This document shows, piece after piece, positions 17,222 through 25,896 of a DNA stretch of 64,000 nucleotides (position 1 is its first letter; each line of letters begins with the position of its first letter). A model generated the notes under the pieces. It did not search any database, was not told where the DNA came from, and saw nothing but the letters and a program-made list of their open reading frames with translations. The stretch covers positions 3,659,501 through 3,723,500 of the forward strand of contig NZ_CP040908.1 in NCBI RefSeq assembly GCF_013488205.1. The letters run 5' to 3'. This DNA is from Empedobacter falsenii. GTDB taxonomy: Bacteria; Bacteroidota; Bacteroidia; Flavobacteriales; Weeksellaceae. The position numbers and the translations under genes are program-made.

Positions 17222-18307
17222 TTAAATAACTTCTTTTAATAAATTATAATATTTTTGATTGATAATACTCCAGCTAAATTCATTTTCTATAGAAGCTGTG
17301 TTTTTCTTAATTTTTTCTAATTCATTTTCTTTAACTAAAGTGTCATAAAGTTGTTTTACTTCATTTTTGTTAGAGAAATAAAATGCATTTTCTTTTAGAA
17401 CTCCTTTGTTAAATTCATTATTATTAGCACAAATTAAGCAGTTGGATGCCATTGCTTCTAATAATGAAGGATTTGTACCACCAACAGAATGTCCATGAAA
17501 GTATAAACGTGAATAATAACGAATATTGTTTAATTCCTCGAAATTATAAATGCCTCCAGTAAATATAATGTTAGAAAAAGATTTATATTTTTCTTTTAAG
17601 AATTCTCCGTAAGGAGTTTCATGTTTTCCAATTACTAAGAAAATTTCATGTTTGTTAGATGATGTCACACCATCTAGAATCATTTCTAAGTTATTTTCGG
17701 GTTCAAATCGAGCAATTAATAAACTATAATTATTTTTTTGAATTTTATATTTATCTAAAATAGAATTATTTGGGTTAATAAATGCATCGGCGCCATAAGC
17801 AATATAAGTAGAGTCTTTATTGTATTTGTTTTTCAGATAGGTTTGTATTCCTAAAGAATCTGCAATTAGATGATCAGAATGTATTGCGCCTAATTTTTCG
17901 GCATATTTCAAGAAGTGTTGGACTTTTTTTGAATATTTGCTACGTTTCCATTCTAGACCATCCATGTTAGTTATAATTTTCGCTCCTTTAGGCATTAACC
18001 ACCACCATATTGTACTGCTTGTATATCCTAATTGTAAAATAATATCGAAATTACGTTTGCGAGCATCCAAAATACAATTCAAATCGTAAAGAAATTGTCC
18101 TGCAGTTCCCATTTTATCTTCTGGATCCTTGCATTGGATTAATTTAACTCCATTAAATTTTTTTTCTTTATACGGATGTAATGAAGAGTTATAAACGTAA
18201 ACATCTTCTCCCTTATTAGCTAAATAAACAGCAAAAAATTCAGCAAATTGTTCAAATCCACCGTGATAATTTGGTATTCCTCTTGTTCCTAAAATGGCAA
18301 TTTTCAT
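17222..18307 (-). CDS. family 4 glycosyltransferase with DUF1972 domain
   Basis: From the ATG at 18307 the protein has about 361 residues and starts MKIAILGTRGIPNYHGGFEQ, the typical DUF1972 N-terminus. An upstream ATG at 18346 would add 13 residues ahead of this conserved start, so it is less likely. The C-terminal half has the GT-B glycosyltransferase core: SLLIARFEPENNLEMIL, FTGGIYN, YFHGHSVGGTNPSLLEAMAS. Characterised relatives with this domain include rhamnosyltransferases; the donor here is unknown. It is the first gene of a four-gene minus-strand operon and is divergent from the glycosyltransferase gene at 18409, with a 101-nt shared upstream region. Confidence 0.88.
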   Translation of the reverse strand: MKIAILGTRGIPNYHGGFEQFAEFFAVYLANKGEDVYVYNSSLHPYKEKKFNGVKLIQCKDPEDKMGTAGQFLYDLNCILDARKRNFDIILQLGYTSSTIWWWLMPKGAKIITNMDGLEWKRSKYSKKVQHFLKYAEKLGAIHSDHLIADSLGIQTYLKNKYNKDSTYIAYGADAFINPNNSILDKYKIQKNNYSLLIARFEPENNLEMILDGVTSSNKHEIFLVIGKHETPYGEFLKEKYKSFSNIIFTGGIYNFEELNNIRYYSRLYFHGHSVGGTNPSLLEAMASNCLICANNNEFNKGVLKENAFYFSNKNEVKQLYDTLVKENELEKIKKNTASIENEFSWSIINQKYYNLLKEVI

Positions 18308-18408
18308 AATTGATGTATATTCGAATGAAAAATATTCAGAATTCATATAATAAACGGATTTGAATATAGTTTATTGAAAAGAAGTAGTACTTTTATTCAA
18401 ATTAATAT

Positions 18409-19509
18409 ATGAAAATATTTGTTGACGCCTATTTACTGAATAAAGAATATCAAGGGACTAGAACTTATATCGTAGAGCTATATAAAGAATTATCAAGAAA
18501 AAGAAAAGATATTAAAATAACATTTGGAGTCGTAGAACAGACAACAGAGATTATGAATGAGTTTTTGGAGTTTGATAATATTTCTTTATATGAATACAAA
18601 GAAAAAAATCGTTGGAAAAGGATGTTTGGAGAATTGCCAAAATTATCTTTTTTGTATGATTATATGCATTTTCAATACATTATTCCATTCAGAAAATTAA
18701 ATGAAAATTGTCAATACATTAATACAATTCATGATATTTTATTTGTTGATTATCCTAACCAATTTCCTTTTTTCTATAGAATCTCTCGAACAATTTTGTT
18801 TAAATGGAGTGCAAAAAAAACAGATATTTTATTGACAGTTTCTAACTATTCTAAAAAACAAATTGCTAAACACTTTAATATACAGTTAACAAAAATTCTT
18901 GTAACACCAAATGGTGTAAATGAAGAGTTTTTAGAAGATTATGATAAGAAGAGGATACAGGAAAAGATTTTATCAAAATATGGATTGAAAGATTATATTT
19001 TATACGTAAGTAGAGTGGAACCTCGTAAAAATCAATTACAGTTATTGCAATTGTTTTCTAATAATCAATCAATTTATAATAATTATACAATGGTTTTTGT
19101 TGGCAAAAAGTCGTTGGAATCTAATTCCTTTGAAGAATATTTTATGAAATTACCAGATGAGGTAAAGAATAAAGTGAAATACATAGAGCAAGTTCCACAA
19201 GACGACCTAGTTGATTTTTATAGAAGTGCTTCATTTTTTATTTATCCTTCACTTTATGAAGGGTTTGGAATTCCTCCTATAGAGGCAGCAGCAGCAAAAA
19301 TTCCTGTCTTATGTAATAATATGACAGCAATGGAAGACTTTACTTTTTTTGAGCCTTATTTAATAAATTTTGAGCATCAAAATATTCAACAATGTTTTGA
19401 TGATTTTATACTGAATAATCAATCAGACATTAAAGGGATTAAAAAAGAAATTGAATCGAATTATGCTTGGTCAACTTCGGCAGACGATTTATTAAATGTA
19501 TTAAAATAA
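18409..19509 (+). CDS. family 4 glycosyltransferase
   Basis: This 366-residue GT-B enzyme shows the family 4 core: INTIHDILF, ILLTVSNYSKKQIAKHF, TPNGVNEEF, ILYVSRVEPRKNQ, and the donor-binding FIYPSLYEGFGIPPIEAAA with its two conserved glutamates. It probably acts on the cytoplasmic face of the inner membrane to extend the lipid-linked repeat unit. Relatives are often called mannosyltransferases, but donor specificity cannot be read here. It stands alone on the plus strand between two minus-strand operons. Its 3' end overlaps the tail of the polymerase-like gene by 49 nt. Confidence 0.88.
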   Translation: MKIFVDAYLLNKEYQGTRTYIVELYKELSRKRKDIKITFGVVEQTTEIMNEFLEFDNISLYEYKEKNRWKRMFGELPKLSFLYDYMHFQYIIPFRKLNENCQYINTIHDILFVDYPNQFPFFYRISRTILFKWSAKKTDILLTVSNYSKKQIAKHFNIQLTKILVTPNGVNEEFLEDYDKKRIQEKILSKYGLKDYILYVSRVEPRKNQLQLLQLFSNNQSIYNNYTMVFVGKKSLESNSFEEYFMKLPDEVKNKVKYIEQVPQDDLVDFYRSASFFIYPSLYEGFGIPPIEAAAAKIPVLCNNMTAMEDFTFFEPYLINFEHQNIQQCFDDFILNNQSDIKGIKKEIESNYAWSTSADDLLNVLK

Positions 19510-20714
19510 TAAAATAATAGACATCCTAATATAATAATCATATTATCTCTTTGGTTATAAATACCTGTTATTGTTAGTGTTGTGAAGAAGTAAATGATTG
19601 CTAATACAGAAATAAATTTGGCTTCGAATGTATTACTTTTTTGTCCAACCCAGTAAAGTCTGAAGATAAAAAATAAGTATGCAAATAATGCAAAAACACC
19701 TAATTTATAAAGGATAAACGTATATCCATTATGTGTGTGTGAAATGTATTTCATTCCTTTTTTAGAACCATCTAAAGGGGCGTGAAATTTAAGATTAATT
19801 AAAGAACCAAATCCATTTCCATAAATAATAGTTTCTGGTTTATTTTCAATTAATTGTATGGATTTTAAGGCTTCGTAAGCACGCCAATGATCCCAAAGTT
19901 TTCCATGATCGGTTATTCTAACTTTAGATTGATAAATCTCAGATTGGCTCATTTTAATTTTATATAAAAAACCATCAAATCCCTTAGCATTTCTATTAAT
20001 AGGCGTATTATTTAGATAATAGAATAGTCCAATAATTGAAAAAATTAAGGCGATAATTATTGTTAAGTTAAATTTGTTCAATTTTGTTAATCCTAAAGCT
20101 CCTAAAGAAACTAGTATCACAATGATAAACATTAATCTAGAAAAATAGATGAAAATAGATAAACAAAGAATACATAAAATAATTGTACTATAAAGTTTGT
20201 TTTTTGTGAATGATTTCTTGAAAAAGTATTTATAAAATAACAAGAAAACTAGGCTAAAACATTCTATAAAATTATCTTTAGTAATCAATCTCATAGAAGA
20301 AATATTTCTTAAATCTGAAGAAATAATAACAATAGATAAATGCGCGATAGCACAAGCTAAACCTAAGTATACGATTACTTTTGCAAAGTAAGCAGTATTA
20401 TCAATTTTTCTAGCATATAAATATCCCAATATAATGCCTAAAATAGGTTTGAAAAAGAAAATGAAATCCTTAAAAATATCTATAAAAGCATAGTTGTAAA
20501 CGAATGTTCCTACAAATCCAAGGAGTACAAAGCTGCTTATAAAGGCTATAATTTTGATGAATTTTATATGAAGTACAATTTTTTCTGTAATAAAATATTG
20601 TATTAATAGAATAAGCTCTAAAACAAAAATAGTCTTATAAGACCCAATATATAATTGAAATAGAATGAGTAATATAAGTAGAATTGAATAATATTTTTGT
20701 TTAGAAATTTTCAT
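19461..20714 (-). CDS. O-antigen polymerase-like membrane protein (Wzy)
   Basis: This 417-residue protein has about eleven membrane helices. A periplasmic loop at about residues 240-310 ends with YISHTHNGYTFILYKLGVFA, the His-Asn-Gly and following helix seen in Wzy/WaaL-type proteins. It is very hydrophobic and otherwise poorly conserved, as is usual for polymerases. It touches the GT2 gene (shared base at 20714) and lies in an operon with a flippase and a Wzz-like protein, which makes it the better candidate for the Wzy polymerase of this locus. The 3' end overlaps the convergent glycosyltransferase gene by 49 nt. Confidence 0.78.
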   Translation of the reverse strand: MKISKQKYYSILLILLILFQLYIGSYKTIFVLELILLIQYFITEKIVLHIKFIKIIAFISSFVLLGFVGTFVYNYAFIDIFKDFIFFFKPILGIILGYLYARKIDNTAYFAKVIVYLGLACAIAHLSIVIISSDLRNISSMRLITKDNFIECFSLVFLLFYKYFFKKSFTKNKLYSTIILCILCLSIFIYFSRLMFIIVILVSLGALGLTKLNKFNLTIIIALIFSIIGLFYYLNNTPINRNAKGFDGFLYKIKMSQSEIYQSKVRITDHGKLWDHWRAYEALKSIQLIENKPETIIYGNGFGSLINLKFHAPLDGSKKGMKYISHTHNGYTFILYKLGVFALFAYLFFIFRLYWVGQKSNTFEAKFISVLAIIYFFTTLTITGIYNQRDNMIIILGCLLFYYFNTFNKSSAEVDQA

Positions 20715-21520
20715 TATTTCACCATAATTAATTTAATTTTTTTTACTAAGCTGTTTAATGTTAAAGCAATAGAACATAATATATAATTTAAACCATGAGT
20801 ATGTTTCTTCAAATATGTTCGATATCCTTTAATGAGTAAAGGGTTTTTTTTAGGGTTGAAACCAACAAAATGAATATAATTATATTTTGCAAAAAAGTAA
20901 TTTTGATAACCATTATCAGCTATTTTTTTACATAAATCTACATCTTCAACATACATAAAATAATCTTCATCAAAACCATTTATTTCATTGTAAATAGCCT
21001 TTCTCATTAAGATAAAAGAACCTCCCAACCAATCAACTTTATAATAAGGAGCAGTAAATATTCCTTTCTCAAAATCACCTGTATAAGCACCATTTTTTAT
21101 TTTAAAACAAGAAGCTATACTTGGAAATTTTCCTCCTGGAACAAGATATTTTTTGTTTTTATCGAGCATATTAATTCCAATTGCCCCAGCTTTAGGATCA
21201 TTTCTCACAAAATTAATCAACTCCGAAAAATCATTAAGAATAATTGTATCATTGTTTAATAAGAGTATTGTTTCTGCATTTGCATACTTTACAGCTTCAT
21301 TATTTCCTTTTCCAAAACCTAAGTTTATCTCAGACTTTATAAGAATGACTTCTGGAAAATGATTAGTTAAATAAGAAATACTATCATCACTTGAATAATT
21401 ATCAAACACAATGATTTCATACTCAACATGAGTAAGATTTTCTTGTATTGATTGAATACATTTTTCGAAATACTTTCTTCCATTGTAATTAACAATGATA
21501 ATTGATAAATCTTTTTCCAT
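20714..21520 (-). CDS. family 2 glycosyltransferase (rhamnosyltransferase-like)
   Basis: This 268-residue GT-A enzyme has SIIIVNYNGRKYFEKC at the start, FDNYSSDDS, INLGFGKGNNEAV, the DxD-type LLNNDTII, and WLGGSFILMRKAIY followed by FDEDYFMYVEDVDLCKK. The last motif is shared with the WbbL-type rhamnosyltransferase subgroup, so an L-rhamnose donor is plausible, and an rmlB/rmlC/rmlA set lies in locus 2. It is 2 nt downstream of the flippase gene and ends at the start of the polymerase-like gene. Family assignment is firm; sugar specificity is an inference. Confidence 0.88.
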   Translation of the reverse strand: MEKDLSIIIVNYNGRKYFEKCIQSIQENLTHVEYEIIVFDNYSSDDSISYLTNHFPEVILIKSEINLGFGKGNNEAVKYANAETILLLNNDTIILNDFSELINFVRNDPKAGAIGINMLDKNKKYLVPGGKFPSIASCFKIKNGAYTGDFEKGIFTAPYYKVDWLGGSFILMRKAIYNEINGFDEDYFMYVEDVDLCKKIADNGYQNYFFAKYNYIHFVGFNPKKNPLLIKGYRTYLKKHTHGLNYILCSIALTLNSLVKKIKLIMVK

Positions 21521-21522
21521 TT

Positions 21523-22818
21523 CTAAATTCCAATTGGTAAAAAACCAAGTTTTTTGTTAATAAAAAAGATACAAGTTAATTTCATTAATATAGTTATTAC
21601 CAAGGTTGCAATAGCTGATCCTAACGCACCAAAATATGTAATCAAAATAATATTTAGTATAATATTCGCTACAAAATAAAAAAGATTTATTTTGAGTAAT
21701 GTATTTTGATTGTTCGAGATATTTAAGATTTGATCGACACAACCAAAAAATACACTAAGCATACTTGAAATTGATATAATGACTAATATTTGGACAGTAT
21801 TAGAACTTGTTTCTCCAAAGAAAGAAATGACGAAATTTCCAAAAAATAATAAAATTAAGAAAAAAGGTAAACAAACTAAAGTTAGATTTAAGCTTGATTT
21901 CTTTAAATATTTTTTGAGTAAATGAATTTCTTTTCTTTCAAAGTATTCAGACATTTTAGGAAGAGCAACAGCAGTGTAAGTGCTTAAAAATATCAATAAC
22001 AATGAACCTATTTTGTATGCTAAATTATATTCCCCTACTTCTTTCGGTTCGGACATTATTCCTAGCAAGATAACATCTGTCCAACTTAATAAATATAGCA
22101 TTAACCAACTTATCATCATCGGAATAGATCTTTTTAGTATGCTTTTATAAGGCGGTATATAAGACCTGTTTTTTTTATTTTTCAGATAAATACTAGAGTA
22201 TTCAATAAAGAAAGTTACTAGATAGCTTATAAAATAAATTAGACTAATATTGGTAATGTTTTTATCTTCATTATTTAAGAAAAATAATGATATTATAAAC
22301 AAAAAATTTGGTAGAAAGAACATGAAAAATCCAAACTTGAAATAATTTTTTGTTGCAATAAAATAATAAACAATAATATCGTGAGCCAAAATAGGAAACA
22401 AAAAGAAACCTAACAAGCGAAAACTATTAGCTAAACTAGTATCATTGAAACTTTTGGCGAGAAAATTTGCATAAAAAATTAGTAGAATAGAAGGAATCAA
22501 CATGAAAAAAAAGACTAGCTTGAATGTATGATTTACAAAAGAAAACAAGCTATTTTGATCAAGCTCTTGTCGATTAAATTCAATCAATAATGTATTTTGT
22601 ATTCCCAATGTAAAAATGATTAATAATACATTGACAATTGTTTGAATGATGGAAAAACTACCAAAAGTTTCGATACCAAAGTTTTTTGCAATAACTCGAA
22701 TAATCAAAAAACTTAGTCCCATACCAAGTATTCTGAAAATAAATGTTAATCCACTCGTTGTAAAACTTTCATAAAGTTTAGAATTCTTTAGATGCTTTAT
22801 TTTCTCTAAACTAATCAT
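21523..22818 (-). CDS. Wzx-type oligosaccharide flippase
   Basis: This 431-residue membrane protein has about twelve helices and belongs to the polysaccharide transporter branch of the MOP superfamily. The N-terminal part contains SGLTFIFRILGMGLSFLIIR and FGIETFGSFSIIQT, and a conserved segment PMMISWLMLYLLSWTDVILL occurs mid-protein. It would move the completed lipid-linked repeat unit to the periplasmic face. The start codon lies directly after the stop of the Wzz-like gene (no gap), so both are cotranslated. It differs from the WzxE-like translocase at the right edge of the window, so two flipping systems are present. Confidence 0.9.
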   Translation of the reverse strand: MISLEKIKHLKNSKLYESFTTSGLTFIFRILGMGLSFLIIRVIAKNFGIETFGSFSIIQTIVNVLLIIFTLGIQNTLLIEFNRQELDQNSLFSFVNHTFKLVFFFMLIPSILLIFYANFLAKSFNDTSLANSFRLLGFFLFPILAHDIIVYYFIATKNYFKFGFFMFFLPNFLFIISLFFLNNEDKNITNISLIYFISYLVTFFIEYSSIYLKNKKNRSYIPPYKSILKRSIPMMISWLMLYLLSWTDVILLGIMSEPKEVGEYNLAYKIGSLLLIFLSTYTAVALPKMSEYFERKEIHLLKKYLKKSSLNLTLVCLPFFLILLFFGNFVISFFGETSSNTVQILVIISISSMLSVFFGCVDQILNISNNQNTLLKINLFYFVANIILNIILITYFGALGSAIATLVITILMKLTCIFFINKKLGFLPIGI

Positions 22819-23778
22819 CTATGATTTTTCTGTGATTCTTTTTGTAATTGATTTTTTTAGATAAGCAAATAAGTAATAGAAAAAAGTAAAAAACAAAATA
22901 AAAATAGGTAAAATGATTTTCAATTGATTAGATTTCAGTTTTTTGAAAGAATCTTCACTATCTATTATTTTGTAAAAATCACTACCTTCAAATATACCAA
23001 TTTTGATAAAGGTTGATTCTTTAGCTAAATTGTCTTTCATCTTTAGCATATCCCCAACTTGAGATTCAGCAGTTATAACTAGAGATTGACTTCCTTTATT
23101 TTTAGCTATAGAATTTAAGATAGTATCAATCTGAGACATGGTTTTCTCATTGAATTTTAACTTATCATAATCATTCTCTAAATTAATTTTCTTCAATTCA
23201 TTAAGCAAAGGATTATTGTTTAAATAATTTGATAAACTTTTTTCAAATTTATCAATTGGATATTGATGATTAGACTGTATAATAATTGAATGATTAGGAT
23301 AATTTTTATAGAATTCAACATCATTTACAATTTTTTTCAAATCCATATCTTCTGAAAAGGTTTTCATCAACTCAAGATTAGCTTCATTTCTTCCTCCAAA
23401 TTCATAAGGATCCACTACTGGCTCAATTTTTATTTTTGAGATTCCATTGTAAAACAAACCATGCTTTTTTAAGTAAATAGTATCCTTTTCTGCAAACTTA
23501 GCGTTGATTAAATCAACCTTATTATATAGATTATCAACATACCCATATTTTGCTTTTACAAATAATTTATACTCATAATTATTTGTCATTTTATCTAATA
23601 CATATCCAACTACTCCACCAAATAAAAGTAAAGATAGAAATATGTATTTTTTTGATTTTAAATAAGTAATAAACTGGATTAGCTTAATAAATAATTTTTC
23701 AAATGATTTAGAGAATTTAGAAATTACATTTCCAAAGTCAATTTCATTATTCTCTTGTTGAGTAGAATTATTATCCAT
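22819..23778 (-). CDS. Wzz-like chain-length determinant protein
   Basis: From the ATG at 23778 the protein has 319 residues. A longer frame from 23886 would add a basic, cysteine-containing stretch that covers inverted repeats and is unlikely to be translated. Two membrane helices, near residues 45-60 (YIFLSLLLFGGVVGYV) and 288-305, enclose a charged periplasmic domain of about 225 residues, the classic Wzz layout. No C-terminal tyrosine-kinase domain is present. Sequence motifs are weak, so the call rests on topology and on being first in an operon with a Wzx flippase and a polymerase. It would set glycan chain length. Confidence 0.65.
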   Translation of the reverse strand: MDNNSTQQENNEIDFGNVISKFSKSFEKLFIKLIQFITYLKSKKYIFLSLLLFGGVVGYVLDKMTNNYEYKLFVKAKYGYVDNLYNKVDLINAKFAEKDTIYLKKHGLFYNGISKIKIEPVVDPYEFGGRNEANLELMKTFSEDMDLKKIVNDVEFYKNYPNHSIIIQSNHQYPIDKFEKSLSNYLNNNPLLNELKKINLENDYDKLKFNEKTMSQIDTILNSIAKNKGSQSLVITAESQVGDMLKMKDNLAKESTFIKIGIFEGSDFYKIIDSEDSFKKLKSNQLKIILPIFILFFTFFYYLFAYLKKSITKRITEKS

Positions 23779-23840
23779 TTTATCGTGTATGTTTAGTTTT
23801 AGTAATTCAAAAAATTTAATTATCGATCTACAAGTCGTTC

Positions 23841-23874
23841 TTCTACAACGTAGAAAAATAGGATTTATTCTACG
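23841..23874. promoter_or_regulatory. nested inverted repeats upstream of the wzz-like operon
   Basis: TTCTAC-AAC-GTAGAA (23841-23855) is a perfect inverted repeat. Its right half pairs again with TTCTACG at 23868-23874 (CGTAGAA ... TTCTACG). The same half-site thus occurs three times about 65-100 nt before the operon start, fitting either an operator or alternative RNA hairpins in the leader. Confidence 0.4.
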
Positions 23875-23884
23875 TTTAGGAGAC

Positions 23885-23920
23885 AAAAAAAACCTCTTAT
23901 AAAATTTATAAGAGGTTTTT
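23885..23920 (-). terminator. intrinsic terminator after DUF6341 gene
   Basis: Read on the minus strand, a long stem (AAACCTCTTATAAA paired with TTTATAAGAGGTTT) is followed by about eight Ts. It lies some 40 nt beyond the stop of the gene at 23962 and separates it from the wzz-like operon. Confidence 0.85.
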
Positions 23921-23961
23921 CGAATTAATTCGAAAATATATTTTATACAATATAAGATAAA

Positions 23962-24150
23962 TTATCTTTCGTATCTTTTTTCATTTTCGGTTCCAAAGCT
24001 AGCGATTTTATATAACCACCATCCAAGTAATGCGCATCCGATGAATGTAAATAACCATCCAAAGATAACACCAACTGGAGATAATAAGTTTTCAAAAGTC
24101 CATTTGAAAATATCACCAATCGCAAAAAATAAATCAGTTATAACTCCCAT
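23962..24150 (-). CDS. DUF6341 family small membrane protein
   Basis: This 62-residue protein begins MGVITDLFFAIGDIFKWTFE and has a membrane helix, GWLFTFIGCALLGWWLY, near residues 31-47, then a charged tail. It matches my recollection of DUF6341, a short Flavobacteriia family encoded beside a DUF6427 protein, and exactly that neighbour is divergent here. The function is unknown; pairing suggests the two membrane proteins work together. A minus-strand TAACTTTG element at 24177-24184 supports its own promoter. An overlapping frame of similar size at 23943-24125 is a shadow. Confidence 0.75.
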   Translation of the reverse strand: MGVITDLFFAIGDIFKWTFENLLSPVGVIFGWLFTFIGCALLGWWLYKIASFGTENEKRYER

Positions 24151-24176
24151 ATTCTAGTTTATTGCTTAATTTGCAT

Positions 24177-24184
24177 CAAAGTTA
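24177..24184 (-). promoter_or_regulatory. -7 promoter element (TAnnTTTG) of the DUF6341 gene
   Basis: TAACTTTG on the minus strand lies 26 nt before the ATG at 24150, in the 39-nt gap shared with the divergent DUF6427 gene. Confidence 0.45.
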
Positions 24185-24189
24185 ATAAA

Positions 24190-25134
24190 ATGTTGGTTAA
24201 TCTACTTGACAAAAGGAATTTTTTTATACAGATTTTTATCATTGTGTTGTTTACGTTGCTTGGAGTTACTAATTTTAACAGTATTGATCTGAGTAATTTA
24301 GAAAAATTAGGTGTAATCCTGACGATTTTGACGATTGCTTTTGTGGGGTATATCGACAATACGAATGATTTAATTTCGACTTCTTCCTATCCAACTTTTA
24401 CTTACATTTTGTGGATAATGCCTTTTATTGCAGGTTTATCAGATTATAGAATTGCTGGAAGTTTGTTGCTTGTGACTTATGTAACAGTGCAATTACTCTA
24501 TTTTGAGTCCGAAAAAAACGATACGTACAATGCTTTTGATATAGGCGTTTTTATGAGTTTTGCAATTTTATTAAGTCCGCCACTTATTTTCTTAGGAATT
24601 GTAGTTTTTACTTATTTCTTGACTTTAAGAGTTGTAGAACCAAAAATTCCTATTCTTGGTTTTCTAGGATTTATTCTTCCAATATTAATCGTTGCTCAAG
24701 TTAGTTTTCTGCTCGATTATTACTTTATGTTCGATTTTTATAAAGAACAATTGATGCTAACGATAGTGCATTTCGAATGGAAACAATTGTTTTTAATTCC
24801 AATTGCAATCATACTAGTTTATTCAATCGTTAATCATTTCAAGAATGTGAATAAATTGACAGCGCAAAAGAAACGAATCTTTTTGTTGATGCATTTTATG
24901 TTTGGAACAATGCTGATTACGTATATTCTTTACGGAGGGAATAATGATGCTTATCTTGCCTTCTTAGGTTTTAGCATTATGTTGATGTTAACAAGATATT
25001 TTAGCGAAAGCAAACCCAAAATAGAATGGCTAAAAGAGGCATTTCTTTGGGTTTTTATGATTTGCTTGCTAATCTATAATTTTTATGATAGAATCCCGAG
25101 ATTCTTCTCCTTGATTACGGAGGTAAGTTTTTAA
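24190..25134 (+). CDS. DUF6427 family membrane protein
   Basis: This 314-residue protein has about nine membrane helices and starts MLVNLLDKRNFFIQIFIIVL, the N-terminus I associate with DUF6427. A conserved GGNNDAYLAFLGFSIMLML segment lies near the C-terminus. The family is restricted to Bacteroidota and is of unknown function. It is divergent from DUF6341 and its last 66 nt overlap the convergent lpxH gene. In many flavobacterial genomes I recall these two DUF genes side by side, which fits a shared envelope role, but nothing in the sequence names it. Confidence 0.75.
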   Translation: MLVNLLDKRNFFIQIFIIVLFTLLGVTNFNSIDLSNLEKLGVILTILTIAFVGYIDNTNDLISTSSYPTFTYILWIMPFIAGLSDYRIAGSLLLVTYVTVQLLYFESEKNDTYNAFDIGVFMSFAILLSPPLIFLGIVVFTYFLTLRVVEPKIPILGFLGFILPILIVAQVSFLLDYYFMFDFYKEQLMLTIVHFEWKQLFLIPIAIILVYSIVNHFKNVNKLTAQKKRIFLLMHFMFGTMLITYILYGGNNDAYLAFLGFSIMLMLTRYFSESKPKIEWLKEAFLWVFMICLLIYNFYDRIPRFFSLITEVSF

Positions 25135-25896
25135 TACGAATTCTTTTCCATCAAAAATACCATAAGTAAAGTAGTTAATCCAATCGCCAAGATTGATATG
25201 ACGCGCTTTGCCTATCGCAATTTCCATTGGTAAATGTCGATGTCCATAAATTAGATAATCGTAGTATTTTCGATGCAATTGTTTGCGGCTATACATGATT
25301 AACCATTCATTGTCAACGCCCAAAAAATTAACATCTTCGTCACCCGAAATCATTTTATTTTTTCGCGAAGCTGTAATTCCCAACCACATTGCCAAATCCG
25401 GATGAAGTAGATAAAAAAGAAATTGACAAACTTTGTTTGTAAAAACCTTTTTCATGCGTTTGTAGCCTTTATCACCAGGACCTTTTCCATCGCCATGAAC
25501 AATAAAAAATTCTTTCCCATTGATAATAAAATCCTGCTTATCTCGGAAAACAATCGCATTGATTTGTTCTTCCAAATAATCTTTCATCCATAAATCATGG
25601 TTTCCAACAAAGAAATAAATAGGAATTCTACGATCAGAAATTTCGGCTAATTTTCCTAAAATACGCACAAATCCTTTCGGAACAACGTGTTTATATTCGA
25701 ACCAAAAATCGAATAAATCGCCAATTAAAAATAAAACACCACAATCGTCTTTTATTTCGTCAAGCCATTTTACAAACAATTTTTCACGCACCAAACTATC
25801 TTTTTCATTCGGAGCACCAAAGTGATGATCCGAAGAAAAATAGGCTTTTTTACCAGCTTCTAACTGAATGTTTATTGGTTGTCCTCCGCTAACCAT
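25069..25896 (-). CDS. lpxH: UDP-2,3-diacylglucosamine diphosphatase (LpxH-type)
   Basis: This 275-residue metallophosphoesterase contains the full motif set: SSDHHFG, GDLFDFWFEY, GNHDLW, HGDGKGPGD and GHRHLP, which bind two metal ions. LpxH removes UMP from UDP-2,3-diacylglucosamine to give lipid X in lipid A biosynthesis at the inner membrane. The protein is slightly longer than the E. coli enzyme, as usual in Bacteroidota. It overlaps queD by 25 nt at its start, implying coupling, and its 3' end overlaps the DUF6427 gene by 66 nt. The only ATG before the first motif is the one used here. Confidence 0.9.
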   Translation of the reverse strand: MVSGGQPINIQLEAGKKAYFSSDHHFGAPNEKDSLVREKLFVKWLDEIKDDCGVLFLIGDLFDFWFEYKHVVPKGFVRILGKLAEISDRRIPIYFFVGNHDLWMKDYLEEQINAIVFRDKQDFIINGKEFFIVHGDGKGPGDKGYKRMKKVFTNKVCQFLFYLLHPDLAMWLGITASRKNKMISGDEDVNFLGVDNEWLIMYSRKQLHRKYYDYLIYGHRHLPMEIAIGKARHINLGDWINYFTYGIFDGKEFVLKTYLRNQGEESRDSIIKIID

